Shown: positions 1-12,581 of the stretch, piece by piece | How positions within the stretch are numbered: the first letter of the stretch is position 1 | How the letters are laid out: every line of letters begins with the position of its first letter | Program-made: the position numbers and the translations under genes | Assembly (NCBI GenBank): GCA_015680685.1 | Contig: MNCI01007635.1 | Span: 188,001-248,000, forward strand | DNA from: Gnetum montanum | Lineage: Eukaryota > Streptophyta > Gnetopsida > Gnetales > Gnetaceae | Direction: 5' to 3' | Length of the DNA stretch: 60,000 nt | Notes under the pieces: model-generated | The model's input: the letters and a program-made list of their open reading frames with translations, nothing else | Database searches by the model: none | Told to the model about the DNA's origin: nothing

Positions 1-460
1 ATAGATTAAATACATAAGTATGACCACTTCGAGTGTAACACATATTCACTTGGTAATCCCAACAACGTTAGTGCTTGGTACGCCTAGTAGCGTAGTGTTT
101 GGTCATCCAATAATGGATACGTGGGTTCATAACATGTATAGAAAGTGGGAACAAATACTTATGTTAGGATTAGTTAAATAGTAGTTAATTAGATTAGTTA
201 ATCAAATTCCTTTAACCTACATTTTGAACACCCAAAATATAAAATAAAATATGATAAAAATTAGATGCTTCAGTTACACTTAACCATACCAATGTACATC
301 ACAAATGTAATTGGGAGGAAAATGATTGAATTTAAGGTTAGATTCACTTGCTAAAGGGCTAGCGCATTGGAAACAATAAAGTCCATGGAATTCAACCGAG
401 TTGCATGTGAATGCTTTGTGATTTGTACGGTTGGGTGTAAGGGTACCTCACTACTCATCA
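1..460 (+). repeat. 3' part of a family-1 LTR (element C), plus orientation
   Basis: The segment matches the distal part of other family-1 LTRs in the window. It has the GGTAATCCCAACAA-type block, the block homologous to 'AACCATACCAATG', and the terminal GGGTACCTCACTACTCATCA. The LTR starts before the window. Directly after 460 comes minus-strand gag sequence of element B rather than a PBS. The simplest reading is that this is the right-hand (3') LTR of a plus-strand element whose body lies to the left and which inserted into B's gag. Confidence 0.75.
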
Positions 461-1418
461 ACATTCCTTGTCAGAATTCTCACTGCCTCTATGATGTTTA
501 GCATATTTCATGTTACAAATAAAGGCTCATCATAGTCGTAGCCTCCATGATGGCTATGATGCCTATGATGTCCTCTACTATTCCTTCTTTCTTGGTGGCA
601 AGCCTCCCTTGATTACCCATGTTCCTGGTCTCTACTATTTAAATAGGCCCTACAATAATATTTTTCCTACTAGTCACCTCCATCATAGTTACATCCTATA
701 CAACTTTAGTCAGAGCTAGAGGAGGAAGAGGAGGATGAAGAAGGAGAAGAGGAAGAAGGAGTAGCACCACCACAATTCCTGCCACCTCCCCTTCAATGGT
801 CTCAACCACGATCATCATTTTGATGCTTGTCCTCCTCCCTGCCATGGAACCCACCTCTAGATCCCCCATGATCATGGGATCCATTTTTCCTTGCACCAAG
901 ATTTTTGATAGTGGACTATAAGTTTTGGTTTAGGTTCCCTCATTAAAGACAACAGAAGGAGAGTTAGTGAATTGAGAACCCCCAAAGAAGGAATCCTCGC
1001 CATCTTTCTAGCCTAGCAGGAATAAGGGGTTAGTGAATTGTTTCCCCTTCAAAGATTTGTAACAAGTCTCCTATTTTCAATCTTTCTTGCATTGGGTCTT
1101 AGTGGGATGATAATCTCAAGAGTTATGGTCCTACATAAAGTATTCAACATGGAGCCCTTGGACACCCAACCTCGTGAGAGTTTGGAGAAACATCACAAGA
1201 ATTGATCAATTGAGCAACAAAATAATGTTGCCCTCCATGTTCCTCCACTGCAATTGTTCATCCTAATGTACGATGATGGTGAAATCTAGCACATACTCAT
1301 CAAGATGAGTATAGACTACCTTGCCTTACTAGGGCATTGACTATGTTGACACATCATGCCTTTGATTGGAACTATGCTTGAACAATGATAGAGAATCGAC
1401 CCTGTGAGAAGAAGACAT
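461..1418 (-). pseudogene. Degenerate gag N-terminal half, element B
   Basis: This is the N-terminal part of a family-1 Gag polyprotein, the structural protein of the retrotransposon particle. The start is placed at the ATG ending at 1418, because the following codons read MSSSHR as in sister copies. The 'VYTH.DEYV' block lies near 1260-1330, and the Ser/His/Arg-rich low-complexity stretch lies near 530-800. Short frames here are broken by stops and shifts, so none is intact. The downstream gag core is absent because the plus-strand LTR of element C cuts the gene at 460/461. The PBS and 5' LTR of the same element follow to the right. Confidence 0.7.
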
Positions 1419-1546
1419 TTTATTTGAAAATAAGAATAATGTGCTTTTATTATTATTATTATCAATGATTGAAACTTTAAGGTTCATTACAATAATTTTG
1501 AATAATTTCACTAAGTTCTAGATAGTGCATGCAACTACTAGCTAAA

Positions 1547-1566
1547 GTCCCCCACAACAGCACCAA
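1547..1566 (-). other. Primer-binding site, element B
   Basis: Read on the minus strand this is TTGGTGCTGTTGTGGGGGAC, immediately inside the LTR beginning at 1567. It aligns with the tRNA-Asp-type PBS of Athila-like gypsy elements and with the sites at 12562, 24228 and 57251. It fixes the direction of B as leftward. Confidence 0.75.
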
Positions 1567-2413
1567 TGATGAGCAACAAGTATACCCTATGCCCAACCAT
1601 ACAAATCACTAGCATTCACGTAATGATCTACTCGCATTTTGTAGACCTTAGCTCTCTAAGTACACCAATTTCTAGGAGGTGAATTTAACCATTGTAATCA
1701 TTGTCTTCTCAGTTCCACTTGTGAAGTGCAAGTGTATGGTTAACTGTAACTAAAGCATATGATTTTTATCATTTTATCTTTTATAGGTTTAAGTCCCCTA
1801 AGAATAATAATAAAGCATTTAATTGCCTAATTAATCTAATGACTAGCTAATATTTAACTAATCCTAACATAAGCATCCATTCCCACTTTTCATACACATC
1901 CTAAACACGTTATAGCACCAGTGGGCTACCAAGCATTAATAGCTACTAGGATTACCAAGCATCAAACATATGATCAAAGTGGTCATACTTATGTTTGCTA
2001 TTTAACTAATATTAATTAATTACTTAGAAACATTAAAGTAAATGACATGAATATTAATTGCATAAGGAAAACATTAATCTAGTGCAAGTGTTACAAGGTT
2101 TAATCATGAAAGCTCGTCTTTATTGTCATTCACACTAAAGTGTTCACATACATTAGTTCTTGAATAAAGCTCTATATACTTATTTGACTTCTACTGTAGG
2201 CACTTAGAAAATATTCTAACTTTCAGAGGGAAAAGTTACAAGAACTTGACTACAACTAAGATATGGAATGAATGAATCATGCATCCAAGTGCTATATTTA
2301 TAGCTCAGCATACATTCTATGATATCAGATATCAGATAACGTAGCATGGGCTATGATATCGGGGCTTCAATATTGGGGCTCTGATATCAAGGATCCAATA
2401 TCAAGGGTAATCA
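1567..2413 (-). repeat. 5' LTR of element B
   Basis: In plus coordinates the LTR opens with TGATGAGCAACAAG next to the PBS and ends about 847 bp later at a degenerate TAATCA. A TATA box (TATAAATA on the minus strand) lies at 2295-2302. Between the TATA box and the right end is a U3 module with repeated GATATC/ATATTGG palindromes (about 2325-2410). To the right the sequence is reverse transcriptase of another element (A), so B inserted there. The exact right end is uncertain by a few bases. Confidence 0.75.
2295..2302 (-). promoter_or_regulatory. TATA box of element B 5' LTR
   Basis: The minus strand reads CTATAAATATAG at the same relative place as in the other family-1 LTRs, between the variable U3 module and the conserved downstream LTR part. 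It is probably the RNA polymerase II promoter of the element. Confidence 0.6.
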
Positions 2414-3160
2414 ACAAACAATTCATAATCATCCATGAAAACTTCCATACTATTACCTTTTATTTACTAGAATATACTAAGGACCAACCATTAAAGTGTT
2501 GCTACAGAATTACACAAGCCAAATGAAGAAAAATGTTTCTAGGATCTTGTAAATATAGTCTTGGCTTGATTTTTCAATGTTATTTGAATTTGATTATAGC
2601 CATTGTATCCATCCAAGAAGTTGTACTACTTGTGGCACATGATGATGTCCAACACCTAGTCAAACAATGGCAATAGAAAATGATTCTTGAAGATTACCAT
2701 ATTCAACAACCTAAAATTAATATAGTTCCTTCACTAGCCTTCTTATTTTGACACAATATAAGTGAGCTCATCCACTTATAGTCTACTAAAAGATATGTAA
2801 ATGTAGTTTTCATGAGCCTCTTAATCTTCCTTTTGATCACTTACTTTAATTTTGGATTTCACTTACATTGTCATTTAGGCTAGATGGTTAGATCAATGTA
2901 GATTCTATCCTAGCATAAGAGATGATCATTTTGTGTTATTTCATCATATGATCAAGTAAATTTTGTTACCCATTTGTTCATGATCTCTAGTAACTTCTTC
3001 TTTTTCTACTGCATGAGCTAGACATATTGAATTATCAATTTGCCATTCTTTGAACATATATTCTATAGATTCTAATAACATATTGAGTTTAATGGGCTCT
3101 AATTCAGTTGTATCAAGAATGTCCGACTCTTCCCAATCCATATCGTCTTTAAGGGTTTAA
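2414..3160 (-). pseudogene. Reverse transcriptase fragment, element A
   Basis: This is a piece of family-1 pol. Near 2435-2460 the minus strand encodes EVFMDD, a variant of the Y-x-D-D active-site box, right where the LTR of B interrupts it. Rightward, that is upstream in the protein, the fragment matches the RT of element D (8450-8900). From 2944 to 3141 it carries the pre-RT linker (IKLNMLLESIEYMF), comparable to PLPTSMEYMF in element F. Stops and shifts are frequent, and it is more decayed than D or F. RNase H and integrase are missing to the left, displaced by B. Confidence 0.65.
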
Positions 3161-4490
3161 GTCTTCTATATGAAAAAGTGACCATTTTAGGTGTTTCATC
3201 TTATCTAGTTCATCAATGTAAGAACTATTGATGATGTCATGACATTTTATGCACATGGTAGACTTACAGCTTTCATTTTTTTCATCACAAGATGGGTTAT
3301 TATTTCGTGGTTATTACATATAAGCACTTCTGCACATAAACACATTCATTCTTCACATGACTTGCATGTTCATTGGCATAGGAAATGATCCCTGCCCTTT
3401 TGCAACATTTTCCTTCCATGTTCATTCTCCTTGAAACATTTCTTGATCTCTAAGTAGATCAATTGTGGATGGTTTGTCAGAAATCTCTCGCTTAGAGTGA
3501 TTCATGCTCAAGCAAAAAAAGCAGTCCCCTTACTAGGCCTTATCATTGGATTGAAGTGATAGGCTATGATTTTAAAATAGATGCATTCCGTTAGTGTGAG
3601 CACACCAAACTCCTTACAATTGACCCCATAACATCGTTGGGTCCACTTCTTCTTTGCTTCAAAGTCAACCTATGTCAACAACTTTGCCAATTGTGTTCCT
3701 ATGTTAGGCAACACAAGCACCTGTGCGATAACTTTAGCTGAATAAGACACTTGAATATCCTTGATCTTAATGATAGAGCTTGGCCTTCTATTATTCTAGA
3801 AGAGGTATGTCTCTCCCATGTACCACTCCCCATTGGAAGTGCTAATTTGCCACATGGGAGAGGTTTGTAGTTGTGTCCATTCTTCAAAAATGGCTCAAAA
3901 TTTAGTTCTTGGAGAGCTAAGCATTGGATGTTGAAAGGCCTGATGGTGTTGAGGCAAGCTTATGTTAACATGACTTCAAGCCTTCGTGTTGGTCCTAGTA
4001 CCTCTCCATGTTGTGATAGTTTTAAGGCTACTTTTGCTTCCAAAATCTACCAAATAAATTCCACTTGGGGCTCCTCTTGAAGAGGTCCTGTTGCATGGGT
4101 TTCCACTAGTTCTTCTTATGCCTATTTCTAGCCCCTTCCCATTCTTGGTCATTTTCCCTTTGGTTGGTACATCTTGCTTCCTACGAATGCTTTCCCTTTG
4201 GTGCCATCTATGGTCACAACACATCCACAAATTAGTAGATATAATGTATATCTTGAAATTCTTGGATATCTTTTCCCTTTAGTTGGTTATACTTTAACTA
4301 TGGTTAGACCATGGTAGATTGAATGTTTTGTTAATTAATTAATTATTAATTAATTAGTTATTTATTTACTAATTATTTGTTGTAATAATCACTAGAGCTT
4401 GTTGGAAAGGTTTAACTCTTCTATCTTTGATGTTTGATAGTTGATTTTCTAGTTAAACCTTTGTGGGAGTTAGAGAAATGGTGAAAAATT
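3161..4490. other. Unassigned degenerate stretch
   Basis: About 3161-3480 faintly resembles the protease-RT linker of element D on the minus strand and may be more of element A. From 3690 to 4280 there is a somewhat less AT-rich block with short open frames on both strands, which I cannot identify. 4325-4375 is a run of TTAATTAA-type repeats. I expected the 3' LTR of element D in this interval and did not find one. Confidence 0.35.
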
Positions 4491-6340
4491 TTCTATTAAA
4501 AATGGGTCATTTGTGGTCCCCGCGACTGAGAGCTTACCTCCGGTAGCTATAGGATTAAAAAATGGACTGATTTGGACAAATGGTTAGAAGGTTATGGACT
4601 TGGGAAGGTTTTAGGCTCTGAAAAATGGCAAAAACTCCCTTATATTATGAAGGAAATTGTAAAAATGGCAAAGTGTTCGATAGTATTTATAGTATTTTTC
4701 TCATGTGTTGATAGGGCCTAGTCAACGAGGTCTGTTGTGTCAACTAGGCCTAGTCAATGTAACTATTGACCATCGTTGACTTTATTTGACTTTTCTAGAA
4801 CTTTGAAAATACAAGGAGTTTTTGAGTGAAATTAGAGTAAAATGGAAGCCTAAAAAGTCACAATTGAAATGAAAATAGTAGAATACGGAATTGGAGCTTA
4901 GAAAATTAAGAAATTGGAGAAAATAATGTAGATAATGAATGTTATAAGATTTTATGGGAGCACAAAGTGGGATGAACAATGAGGTGTATGAAAGGTATGA
5001 TTGCAACAATGTCAAGGGTAAGGGGCTTAACGTTCCAACCAAAAGATATGCAAGTAGGTCCTCCTATAGCAAGAACATGCCTAGCTTACCCTTGCATAAC
5101 TTTAACTAAGGAGCCCATGGACTCCATAGGTGACTAATGGTGAAGAAGGTTAAGAACCCACCTAGAAGGATCTACTTAAGAATTCAAGTACATTCGACCC
5201 AATCAAGGGATCAAAAACATGGACATTGGCAACAAGGTGAATTATGAATAGTAGTGAGGGATGATGAAGAAGGTGGAATGGATTTTCAAGTTGAGGTTAT
5301 AAGAAGTCCCTTGCGGATTTCACATTTAAAATGACCAAAAAAGATCCATCCTTAGTCCAAAACAAAACCAACCACTTCCAGTGACTTCGCATCATCACTC
5401 CAAGACTAATCCACCCCCTCAAGACACAAGGGTATTCCCACAAAACAACCACTATTCCAAAAAGAGAAGAAAAGAGAGATAAGAATGAGAGAGGGCCTCG
5501 GTTAGAGGGGACTTTCAGGCATGGGTAACATGTCTTTCTAGTCCCATAACTAATGCTTGTAGCTTGTTTATTTGTCTAAGGGGTGTGCTTTTAATTTCCA
5601 TCCTTATATATATATATATAAGAACCACACCATGAAAAGACATTATTTAACTTCCTCTGATTGGATAACATGGAACACTAAGAAATTGATAGAAACACCC
5701 AAGCACTCAAGTAAGTAGAAAAGTACAAAGAGTATTGAGTCCCCTTTAAGTCACACCCTATTCAAACCTTTGAATCTTTCCCAATTTCAAAAAATACCAA
5801 GGTTACTAGTTAATTAAAATTTTACTTAATGGAAGGGACCTCAACCTTTCAAAATAAGGAAAACCATAGATTTGGTGGATGGGTGGATGTTGTGGACTCA
5901 CTACCTGTAACCATAAAAAAGAAATTAGGACTAAGTCATGAGTACAAAAATTCAAAAATAAAAACCACACATCATCAAACAAATATTAAACACAAGCCAC
6001 CATCAATAGCAACCATGGCAACCCATGTCTTGTTGGCAATAAAGCATGCTTTATTAGCAAAAATTGAAAATCACACTCAAACAAAGTAAAATATACAAGA
6101 AAGTGTAAAATATTTAAGAAGGATTCACACATATTAATGATGGTGTAAAACAAATAAAGGTGTAAAAATAGGAAAAATTTGAAAATCAAAAAGGTGTAAA
6201 ATTAAATAAATTGTAAAATCAAAAATGTGGAAAAAAATGTAGAAAATTGAGGATCCATATGGATAATTAGCACAGATGGCCATACCCCCCACAACTGAGT
6301 TGGAAGGAGGAGATCCAAAATATTGAACGTGGTTGTCCTG
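4491..6340 (-). other. 3' noncoding region of element D
   Basis: This lies downstream of integrase and aligns in patches with the 3' noncoding regions of E, F and G. PPT-like motifs occur at 4516-4530 (degenerate) and 6283-6299. A (TA)n run occupies 5605-5620. A GGCCTAGTCAAC direct/inverted repeat cluster at 4705-4790 resembles the U3 module of D's own LTR. No coding frame of note was found. The expected LTR and terminal PPT further left are absent, so the 3' end of D seems lost or rearranged. Confidence 0.55.
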
Positions 6341-7689
6341 CTATTGAGGTATTTGTTGCACTAGCTTACTTGGGCTCATGGAAAAGCTTTACCTATTGGA
6401 TGTTTACCAACTCCCTTTTATTAGGGCTCTCAAGTTTGTATATGGTCATGGCCTGAGAAGGAAAGGTTTCAGCAACTATGTAAGATCCCTTCCACAATAT
6501 TTGGAACTTTGCCTTCTGAGGTACGTGTGTGAGGTTCTAGTAGAGAACCTTATCACCTAGTTGGAATTTTACTTTTCTTATTCTTAGGTCATGTTGTATT
6601 TTCTTGTATGTATTGTGCACTTCATTCAAAGATAGGACCACTAGTTGACTTTCATCTTGCATGTTTAGGTTGAGCAATCCTTTTCTTTGTGCTAGACTTA
6701 AGTTAAGGTCCAAGTCACAAGCTGTTGAAAGTGTACAAAGCTCGAATTGGATTAGAAGTGTTGGGAGTTTCCCGTACACTAGCTTATAGGGAGAATAATA
6801 GGAAGTTTCCATGTTGAGTGGTAGGCCCATAGGATGTCATTGAGTTTTGTACTCCAATCTTTCCTATATTTGCTTGTGGTTCTTATTAAGATTTTAGTAA
6901 TCTCCCTATTGGTGACTTCTACTTGACCATTGGCTTGGGGGTGGTAAGGTGTTGTTAATTTATGGTCAACCCCCAAGTGTTGCATTAACTTGCACAAGGT
7001 TGCACCTATGAAATGGGTTTCATTGTTAGAAATTAGTGCACATGGCACACCAAACTTGTTTACAACATTTTGTTATATGAATTGGGTAGTAGTGGATGAT
7101 GTACAATCAATGATGATTGTTGCCTTTGCCCATTTGGTGTAGTAGTTGACTGCTACTATAATATATTCTTTTCTATTGGACATGGGTGTGATGGAACCCA
7201 TGAAGTCTATTTCCAAAATATCAAAAGGCTTCAGTGGTTAAATCCACTATTGAGGATCCTCCATTCGTGCAATCATCACACCATCTTGTTGGTAGCATTC
7301 ACAAGATTGGACAAACTAGTGGACATCCTTGACGATTGCAAGCTAGTAATATCTTGCTATTATGATTTTTATGGTCATTCACCTCTCTGCATAGTGGCCT
7401 CTGCAAGGGCCTTCATGAGCATCCTGGAGAATGCGTAATTGATCTGCATCAAGCACACACCTTGTAAAGGTGCCCATTGATTTCCATGAAGTATTTGACC
7501 TGATGAAGAAACTATTATTTCTTTCTAAAGTCAAGATCTTGTGGCATCTCCTAAGTAAGAAGATAAGTGAGAATGTTATCATACCATTTTGGTTCTACAA
7601 GCATTTTTTTATTTATTGCAGCAGTAAAGAGGAATTCATGCAGGAATTGATCTGAGATTGGGCTCTCCTCCTCTTTTTTGTCCCATCTC
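6341..7689 (-). pseudogene. Integrase region of pol, element D
   Basis: Integrase would insert the retrotransposon cDNA into the host genome. On the minus strand the N-terminal zinc-finger region is recognisable (DAHEGPCRGHYAER near 7390-7440), but the second Cys pair reads SCECYQQDG where element F has SCEHCQRDG. The core follows: IDFMG supplies the first Asp, ALISNNETHF has Asn where the second catalytic Asp should be, and NGQVEVTNRE supplies the Glu. The C-terminal part includes RIRKVKFQLGDKVLY. Internal stops and shifts occur throughout. The enzyme is certainly inactive. Confidence 0.8.
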
Positions 7690-8300
7690 AATCAAGAGAG
7701 GTTGTTAACGATCACATTCTCAGTTCCCTTCTGATCTACCATCATGAGATCAAATTCCTGCAAGATCACAAAACATCATATGATACGAGGTTTCACCATT
7801 GACTTGTTCATTAGGAAGTGGATGGCACTATAGTTTGTATGCACAAACACCTTGTAGCTAAGCACATAGTGCCTAAAATTCTTGAGAGTAAACACCATAG
7901 CCATCGATTCTTTTTCAATTATGGTGTAATTTAGCTATGCAACCACAATGCTTCAACTCACATAGTGGATGTAATATGGATGTTTTTTATCATCTAATTG
8001 CATAAGAACTACTCCCAAATCATAATTAAATGCATCCATCATTATGTGAAATGGTCTAGATCAATCTAGTGCCCATAGAATTGGAGTTTCTATAAGTTTT
8101 TCCTTCAACTATTAGAATGCATGTTCACACTTCTTAGTCTAGATGAATGGAGCATCATTATTCATAAGCTTGACCAATGACTTTGTGATCTTAGAGAAAT
8201 TCCCTATGAATCACCGGTAGTAACTAGTATGTCCAAGGAATGATCTAAAATATTTGACTATCTCTAGTTGACATGTAATTCCTTAAATGATCCTTATCTT
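7690..8300 (-). pseudogene. RNase H and RT-connection region, element D
   Basis: RNase H would degrade the RNA strand during reverse transcription. Minus-strand reading gives the connection and RNase H sequence of gypsy elements in several frames. It includes a 'CEHAF..LKEKLIETPIL' block, 'AFNYDLGVVLMQ' and 'ESMAMVFTLKNFRHYVL'. Multiple stops are present. It lies between RT and integrase in the normal Ty3/gypsy order. Confidence 0.65.
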
Positions 8301-9110
8301 TTCTAGATTAACCTCAATCCCTTCTTGTGAAATTCAGTACCCCAACACAATGCCTTCTTGGATCATGAGATGTCTCTTTTGCCAATTGAGCTATAGATTT
8401 GTTTTGACACATCTCTTCAGTACTTCCTCAAGGTAGTCCAAGGCTTGCCCAAACATAGATACATAGATGAAGAAGTCATCCATGAAGACTTCCACACCAC
8501 TGTCGATCTACTATTGGAAAATACTAAGGACCAAGCATTGAAATGTTATAGGGGCATTTCACAAACCAAATGGCATCTTACAATATGCAAAAGTTCCCCA
8601 AGGACTCATGAATGTTGTCTTGGCCTAAACTTCTAGCACAATTTCAATTTGGTTATAGCCACTATAACCATCTAAGAAGTTATAATAACAATGCCTAGAT
8701 ATGATGTCCAACACTTGATCTACAAATGGTAATGGAAAGTGATCTTTTCATGTCACCATGTTCAACAACCTAAAGTCAATGCAAACTTGCCACTCACCAC
8801 CTTTCTTTGAAACAATTATAAGTGGGCTAACCCACTCACTATTCATGATGGGATAAATGAACCTTACCTTAAGGAGTTACTCTATTTTCTCCTTGATGAT
8901 CTACTTCAATATGGGATTCAACCACCTCTGCATCTGCCTTCTTAGCTTCATGGTTGGGTCAGTATAAATGTGATGTTGACATATCCTTGGATTAATTCCT
9001 GTCAACTCCAAGTATGACCAAGCAAATGTTGTTGGCCATTTGTTAACCACCTTTAATAGTTTTTCTTTTATTTAGGAGCAAGTTTGGCATTGATTATGAT
9101 CAGTTTACCA
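8301..9110 (-). pseudogene. Reverse transcriptase, element D
   Basis: The minus strand encodes recognisable Ty3/gypsy RT motifs: WQVCIDFRLLN, FLDGYSGYNQI, TTFMSPWGTFAY, MPFGL.NAP, and VFMDDFFIYV as the catalytic box near 8455-8490. A pre-RT linker follows to the right. The order PR-RT-RH-INT places the element among Ty3/gypsy rather than copia. At least three in-frame stops or shifts inactivate it. This is the only copy in the window that keeps RT from its first motif through the catalytic box and RNase H. Confidence 0.8.
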
Positions 9111-9379
9111 ATGTTTAAAAATGCATATTACATGCCAACTAATAGAGTTTGTAGCTCTAGCTCTAGGGGTTCTTGCTTGAAGTTATCAGGGATTTCCAAC
9201 TCTCCCTAATAGGTATCATCATCTTTATCATTAGAGAGTTGGTGATGAACTTGCTCAAGTTCATTCATGCTTTTAACATAAGCACATGTTAGGCTCTCTG
9301 TTGGTTTCATGCATAATTTATTTCTATTTGAGTTGGCTATCAGTCATTGGATACCCTCCTATCTTGTGGTTGTTGTGTA

Positions 9380-9990
9380 TAGACACCTTTGAATATATGT
9401 TTCTTTTCAACATTGATTGCATGCTTTGATATATGTACTTTTTATGGACCAAATATTTTGCATGTAATTGTACCCATTATCGCTATACGTGATGCATGGA
9501 ATATGCTTCTTCTCTAACTTTCCAAATGCATTTTCCTTGGATATTTCCAAGAAGAGTTCCCTTATGCCCATGGGTGCATCTACTGGGCTTAACCAAGCCC
9601 TTCCCATAATGATGGAAAAGTCACCTTTATAGTTTTCAACCCTGATCACTAGAAAATTAGCAAGATAGGATCATCCACTTACTATGGTCACAATGTCCTC
9701 CACTAATCCCAAGGAAATAGTGATTGTTTGATTTGCGAATTCTAAAAAAATGTTTCTCTTCTTGAGAGGTGGTAGGTTCTAGGCCATGTACATGTCAGGG
9801 GAGATGAGATTAACACTAAAACTAGAATCAAGAAGAGCCTTTCATGGCTTATGTCTAGCGATCTATAGGTAAATGAGTAGACTTCCTAGGTTAGATCCTT
9901 TTGTAGGAAGGTTGCTAGCCTTGATCTAATTGGAAACAACATGAGTTAGCATGATAGTGTAGATCCAAGGTGACATTTTGTTTGAAGGGC
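9380..9990 (-). pseudogene. Aspartic protease region, element D
   Basis: This is retropepsin-like sequence that would process the polyprotein. The minus strand shows ALLDSSFSVNLIS near 9800-9840, where the catalytic D-S/T-G is degraded to DSS. It also shows the family-specific block GDFSIIMGRAWLSPVDA at about 9560-9620. Element E keeps DSG at the same place. Stops interrupt the region. Confidence 0.7.
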
Positions 9991-10190
9991 ACTTGAAGGT
10001 ATTTGATGTAGAGGATGAGGGTACTAGAGATGTAAGGTGATCAACTGTACTAGGTTCTGAGGGTTGGAGAGGACTGTTGGATTGGAAAAAGAGTTGTTTT
10101 CTAAATCAATTGTCCAAACCACTTGGCTGGAAAGCTATTTGTGAATGTACAACCCTTATAGCATTTTGTTGCTACAACTGTGGAGGAATC

Positions 10191-12428
10191 TCACCCTACA
10201 TGGATAGAGTAGGACGTAACTAGTTTGAGGGCAAAGGGATGTGTGCAAATGGATGCAACAGGTGGTATGGATATGGGTTCTTCCCTCAAGTAGATGGTGA
10301 AAGTGTTCGATGGTACTCTAGAGGATAATAGTAATTCTAAAATGAGGTATGACTTGTAGAACTTCTTGGAGAAACAAATCATTGAACATAGTACCCATAT
10401 GGATCTAGTTGCTTGTAAGGATACTACTACCTTGGCAGCAGCATTCCCCATGATTATGGTCGGTGTTACTATTGGTATTGTTCATATGGTTATGGTCGAG
10501 CTCCACTTAGGTAGTAAGCTTGTTGTTGTTGGTGGAACTTCCTTGGATTACCTTGAGGATAAGGCAATCATCTGGGTGCTTGCCTATGTGCAAGTTGAGG
10601 ATTTAATGCATACACCCCAAACTCTTGTAAGTGTGACAACACAAGGCAACACCCCTTTGGATGTTCATATTGACAAATGTCACAACTAGGATCATCTTTG
10701 AAGCATGTCTCCACAACTTCCTTAATGATAGTAGCTTTGCCCATACCTCTCTGGTAGGCTTGTTCAACTTTTTTTCGTCTCTTGCATTCACAATCACTAT
10801 TCTGTTCTTTGGATGCTTTAGTAATCTTCATAGTATTTTGTAACTTTTCATCTAGAGAGTTTGATAACTTATCAACCTTTTCTAAAATGTTAGAAATAAA
10901 TTTTTGAATAGGTAATGTTTTCCTCTTCACCCATTCATCAAGTGGTGATTCCTCCTCATCACAAAATTGAACCTCCCGTTCCCAACTAGAAGGGTCTCTA
11001 TTATATTTTTCCACACTTTCCATTTTTTACAACTCACCTTCTTCTTTTGTAACCTACTCAATTAGCCTTTGGATCTAATGAGCTCTTAATTCAGATAGTC
11101 TCCCTTGGGCATAAACCCCAAGAGTTCTTCTAGTTTTAGCTCTAAGCCCATCTATGATGTGGTAGAGTTGCTCCCTCTAAGAATATCCATGGCCAAGGCA
11201 TTAGTGTAAGAGAGAATAATATCTTTCCATGGAGGCATCCAAGGGTTCATGTGTTCCTTGTTTATAGCTTTGGATTTGCCTTTTTAGGTTGGACACTTTG
11301 GAGTATGTCTTATATTTATCATTAAATAGTTCTAACATAGTACTCCATTGGTGAATGCATTTCAATTCCAAGGACTGATACCAACTTTTAGCTTCCTTGA
11401 TGAGTGTCCTAGGGAAGAGCTTGAGTTTCTGCCAATCATTTTCAATGTTCTATAAGGCACAAGAATCTTGGAAAGCTTGTAGATGTGTTTGGAATTATAT
11501 TTTTATCCCCCTCAAATCTTGGGATATTATTCATGTCTAAGCACTTGATCCTACTATCTTTCACTTGCCTAATTGGGATCTTTACTAAGTCTGCAATGTT
11601 GAGCATGCTTCGAGTCACCAATAGAGATTCATCATCATCATTGCATTGATAATGCTGATGATGGTTCCTGCCACCTCTACATTCTTGATGTCCTTGACAG
11701 TCATTGTTGTCTCATTGATCACCTTCCTCACTATTATTTCAATGGCAGCTTCTATGAGAATTGGAAAATGAAGAGGAATGTTCAAAATTAGATGAAGAGT
11801 ATGGAGATGAAGGTGGATCACCACCACCACCTTAGTGTCTACCACCACCATCACTTTTTTTCTCATTACAACCTCCATCCTTAGATCCCCTACCATTGTG
11901 GTGTTTACTCGAGTCCCTACCTTGACTATCATTTTTTCCTAAACTTGGTTTATGAATAGTGGATTGTAGGTTCAGGGCCACATCCACATTACCAATAACA
12001 AGGGCTGAAAAATCTTCATGTTGACAATCTTCAAATGGAGGATCCTCATTGTCATGTTGATCTAGTAGGAATAAGGGATTAGTAAAATGTTTTCCCTTCA
12101 TAGCCTCATGATGCTTCTCCTGATGTCGATCTTGCTTGCATTGTGTTTTAGTCGGATGGTAGTCCTAAGTGTCATAACCATTCACAACATATGCCTCATG
12201 AAGATCTAGAATGTCCAACTTCTTAAGAGTTTGAAATAGTATCCTAGGCACAAATCGATCGGGAGGGCAAGACAATGGTGCCCTCCATATCACACCATCA
12301 TAGCTGTTCATCCTAATGTAGGATGAAGATGAAGTTTGGTACATACTCATCTGGATGAGTATATACCACTTTGCACTCCTATGGGACCAATGATTTGACA
12401 TCTTCACATCTATGAGAAGAAGAAGACA
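10191..12428 (-). pseudogene. Degenerate gag, element D
   Basis: This is the Gag region of a family-1 element. The start is placed at the ATG ending at 12428, because this gives the Ser-rich start seen in sister copies just after the PBS-proximal leader. In order along the minus strand come the VYTHPDEYVPNF block (near 12300-12365, in a frame broken soon after), a Ser/His-rich stretch, the decayed gag core, an acidic segment, and a zinc-knuckle-like CDICQYEHPKGCC (near 10660-10700). The last of these lies in a 151-codon open segment at 10568-11023. A Pro/Tyr/Gly-rich tail leads into protease. There are several frameshifts. Confidence 0.7.
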
Positions 12429-12561
12429 TTTTTCAAAACAAATAAAATTATCAGTGTGCTTAGTAGTTATATGTTGTGTATGAGTGATGTTAACCTTGAG
12501 TTCATCTAATGATATAAATAATATTCACTAATCCTAGATAGCACATGTTTCAATAAACAAA

Positions 12562-12581
12562 GTTCCCAGCAAAGGTGCCAG
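12562..12581 (-). other. Primer-binding site, element D
   Basis: The minus strand reads TGGCACCTTTGCTGGGAACT next to the LTR. It is a diverged version of the tRNA-Asp-type PBS found intact at 24228 and 57251. Confidence 0.65.

Noticed and set aside
10366-10689. 107-codon plus-strand frame
   Set aside because: It is antisense to the Pro/Tyr/Gly-rich tail and zinc-knuckle region of gag in element D.
12165-12407. 80-codon frame at the start of element D gag
   Set aside because: The conserved gag block (VYTHPDEYVP) is in a different frame of the same strand. This frame has no counterpart in sister copies.
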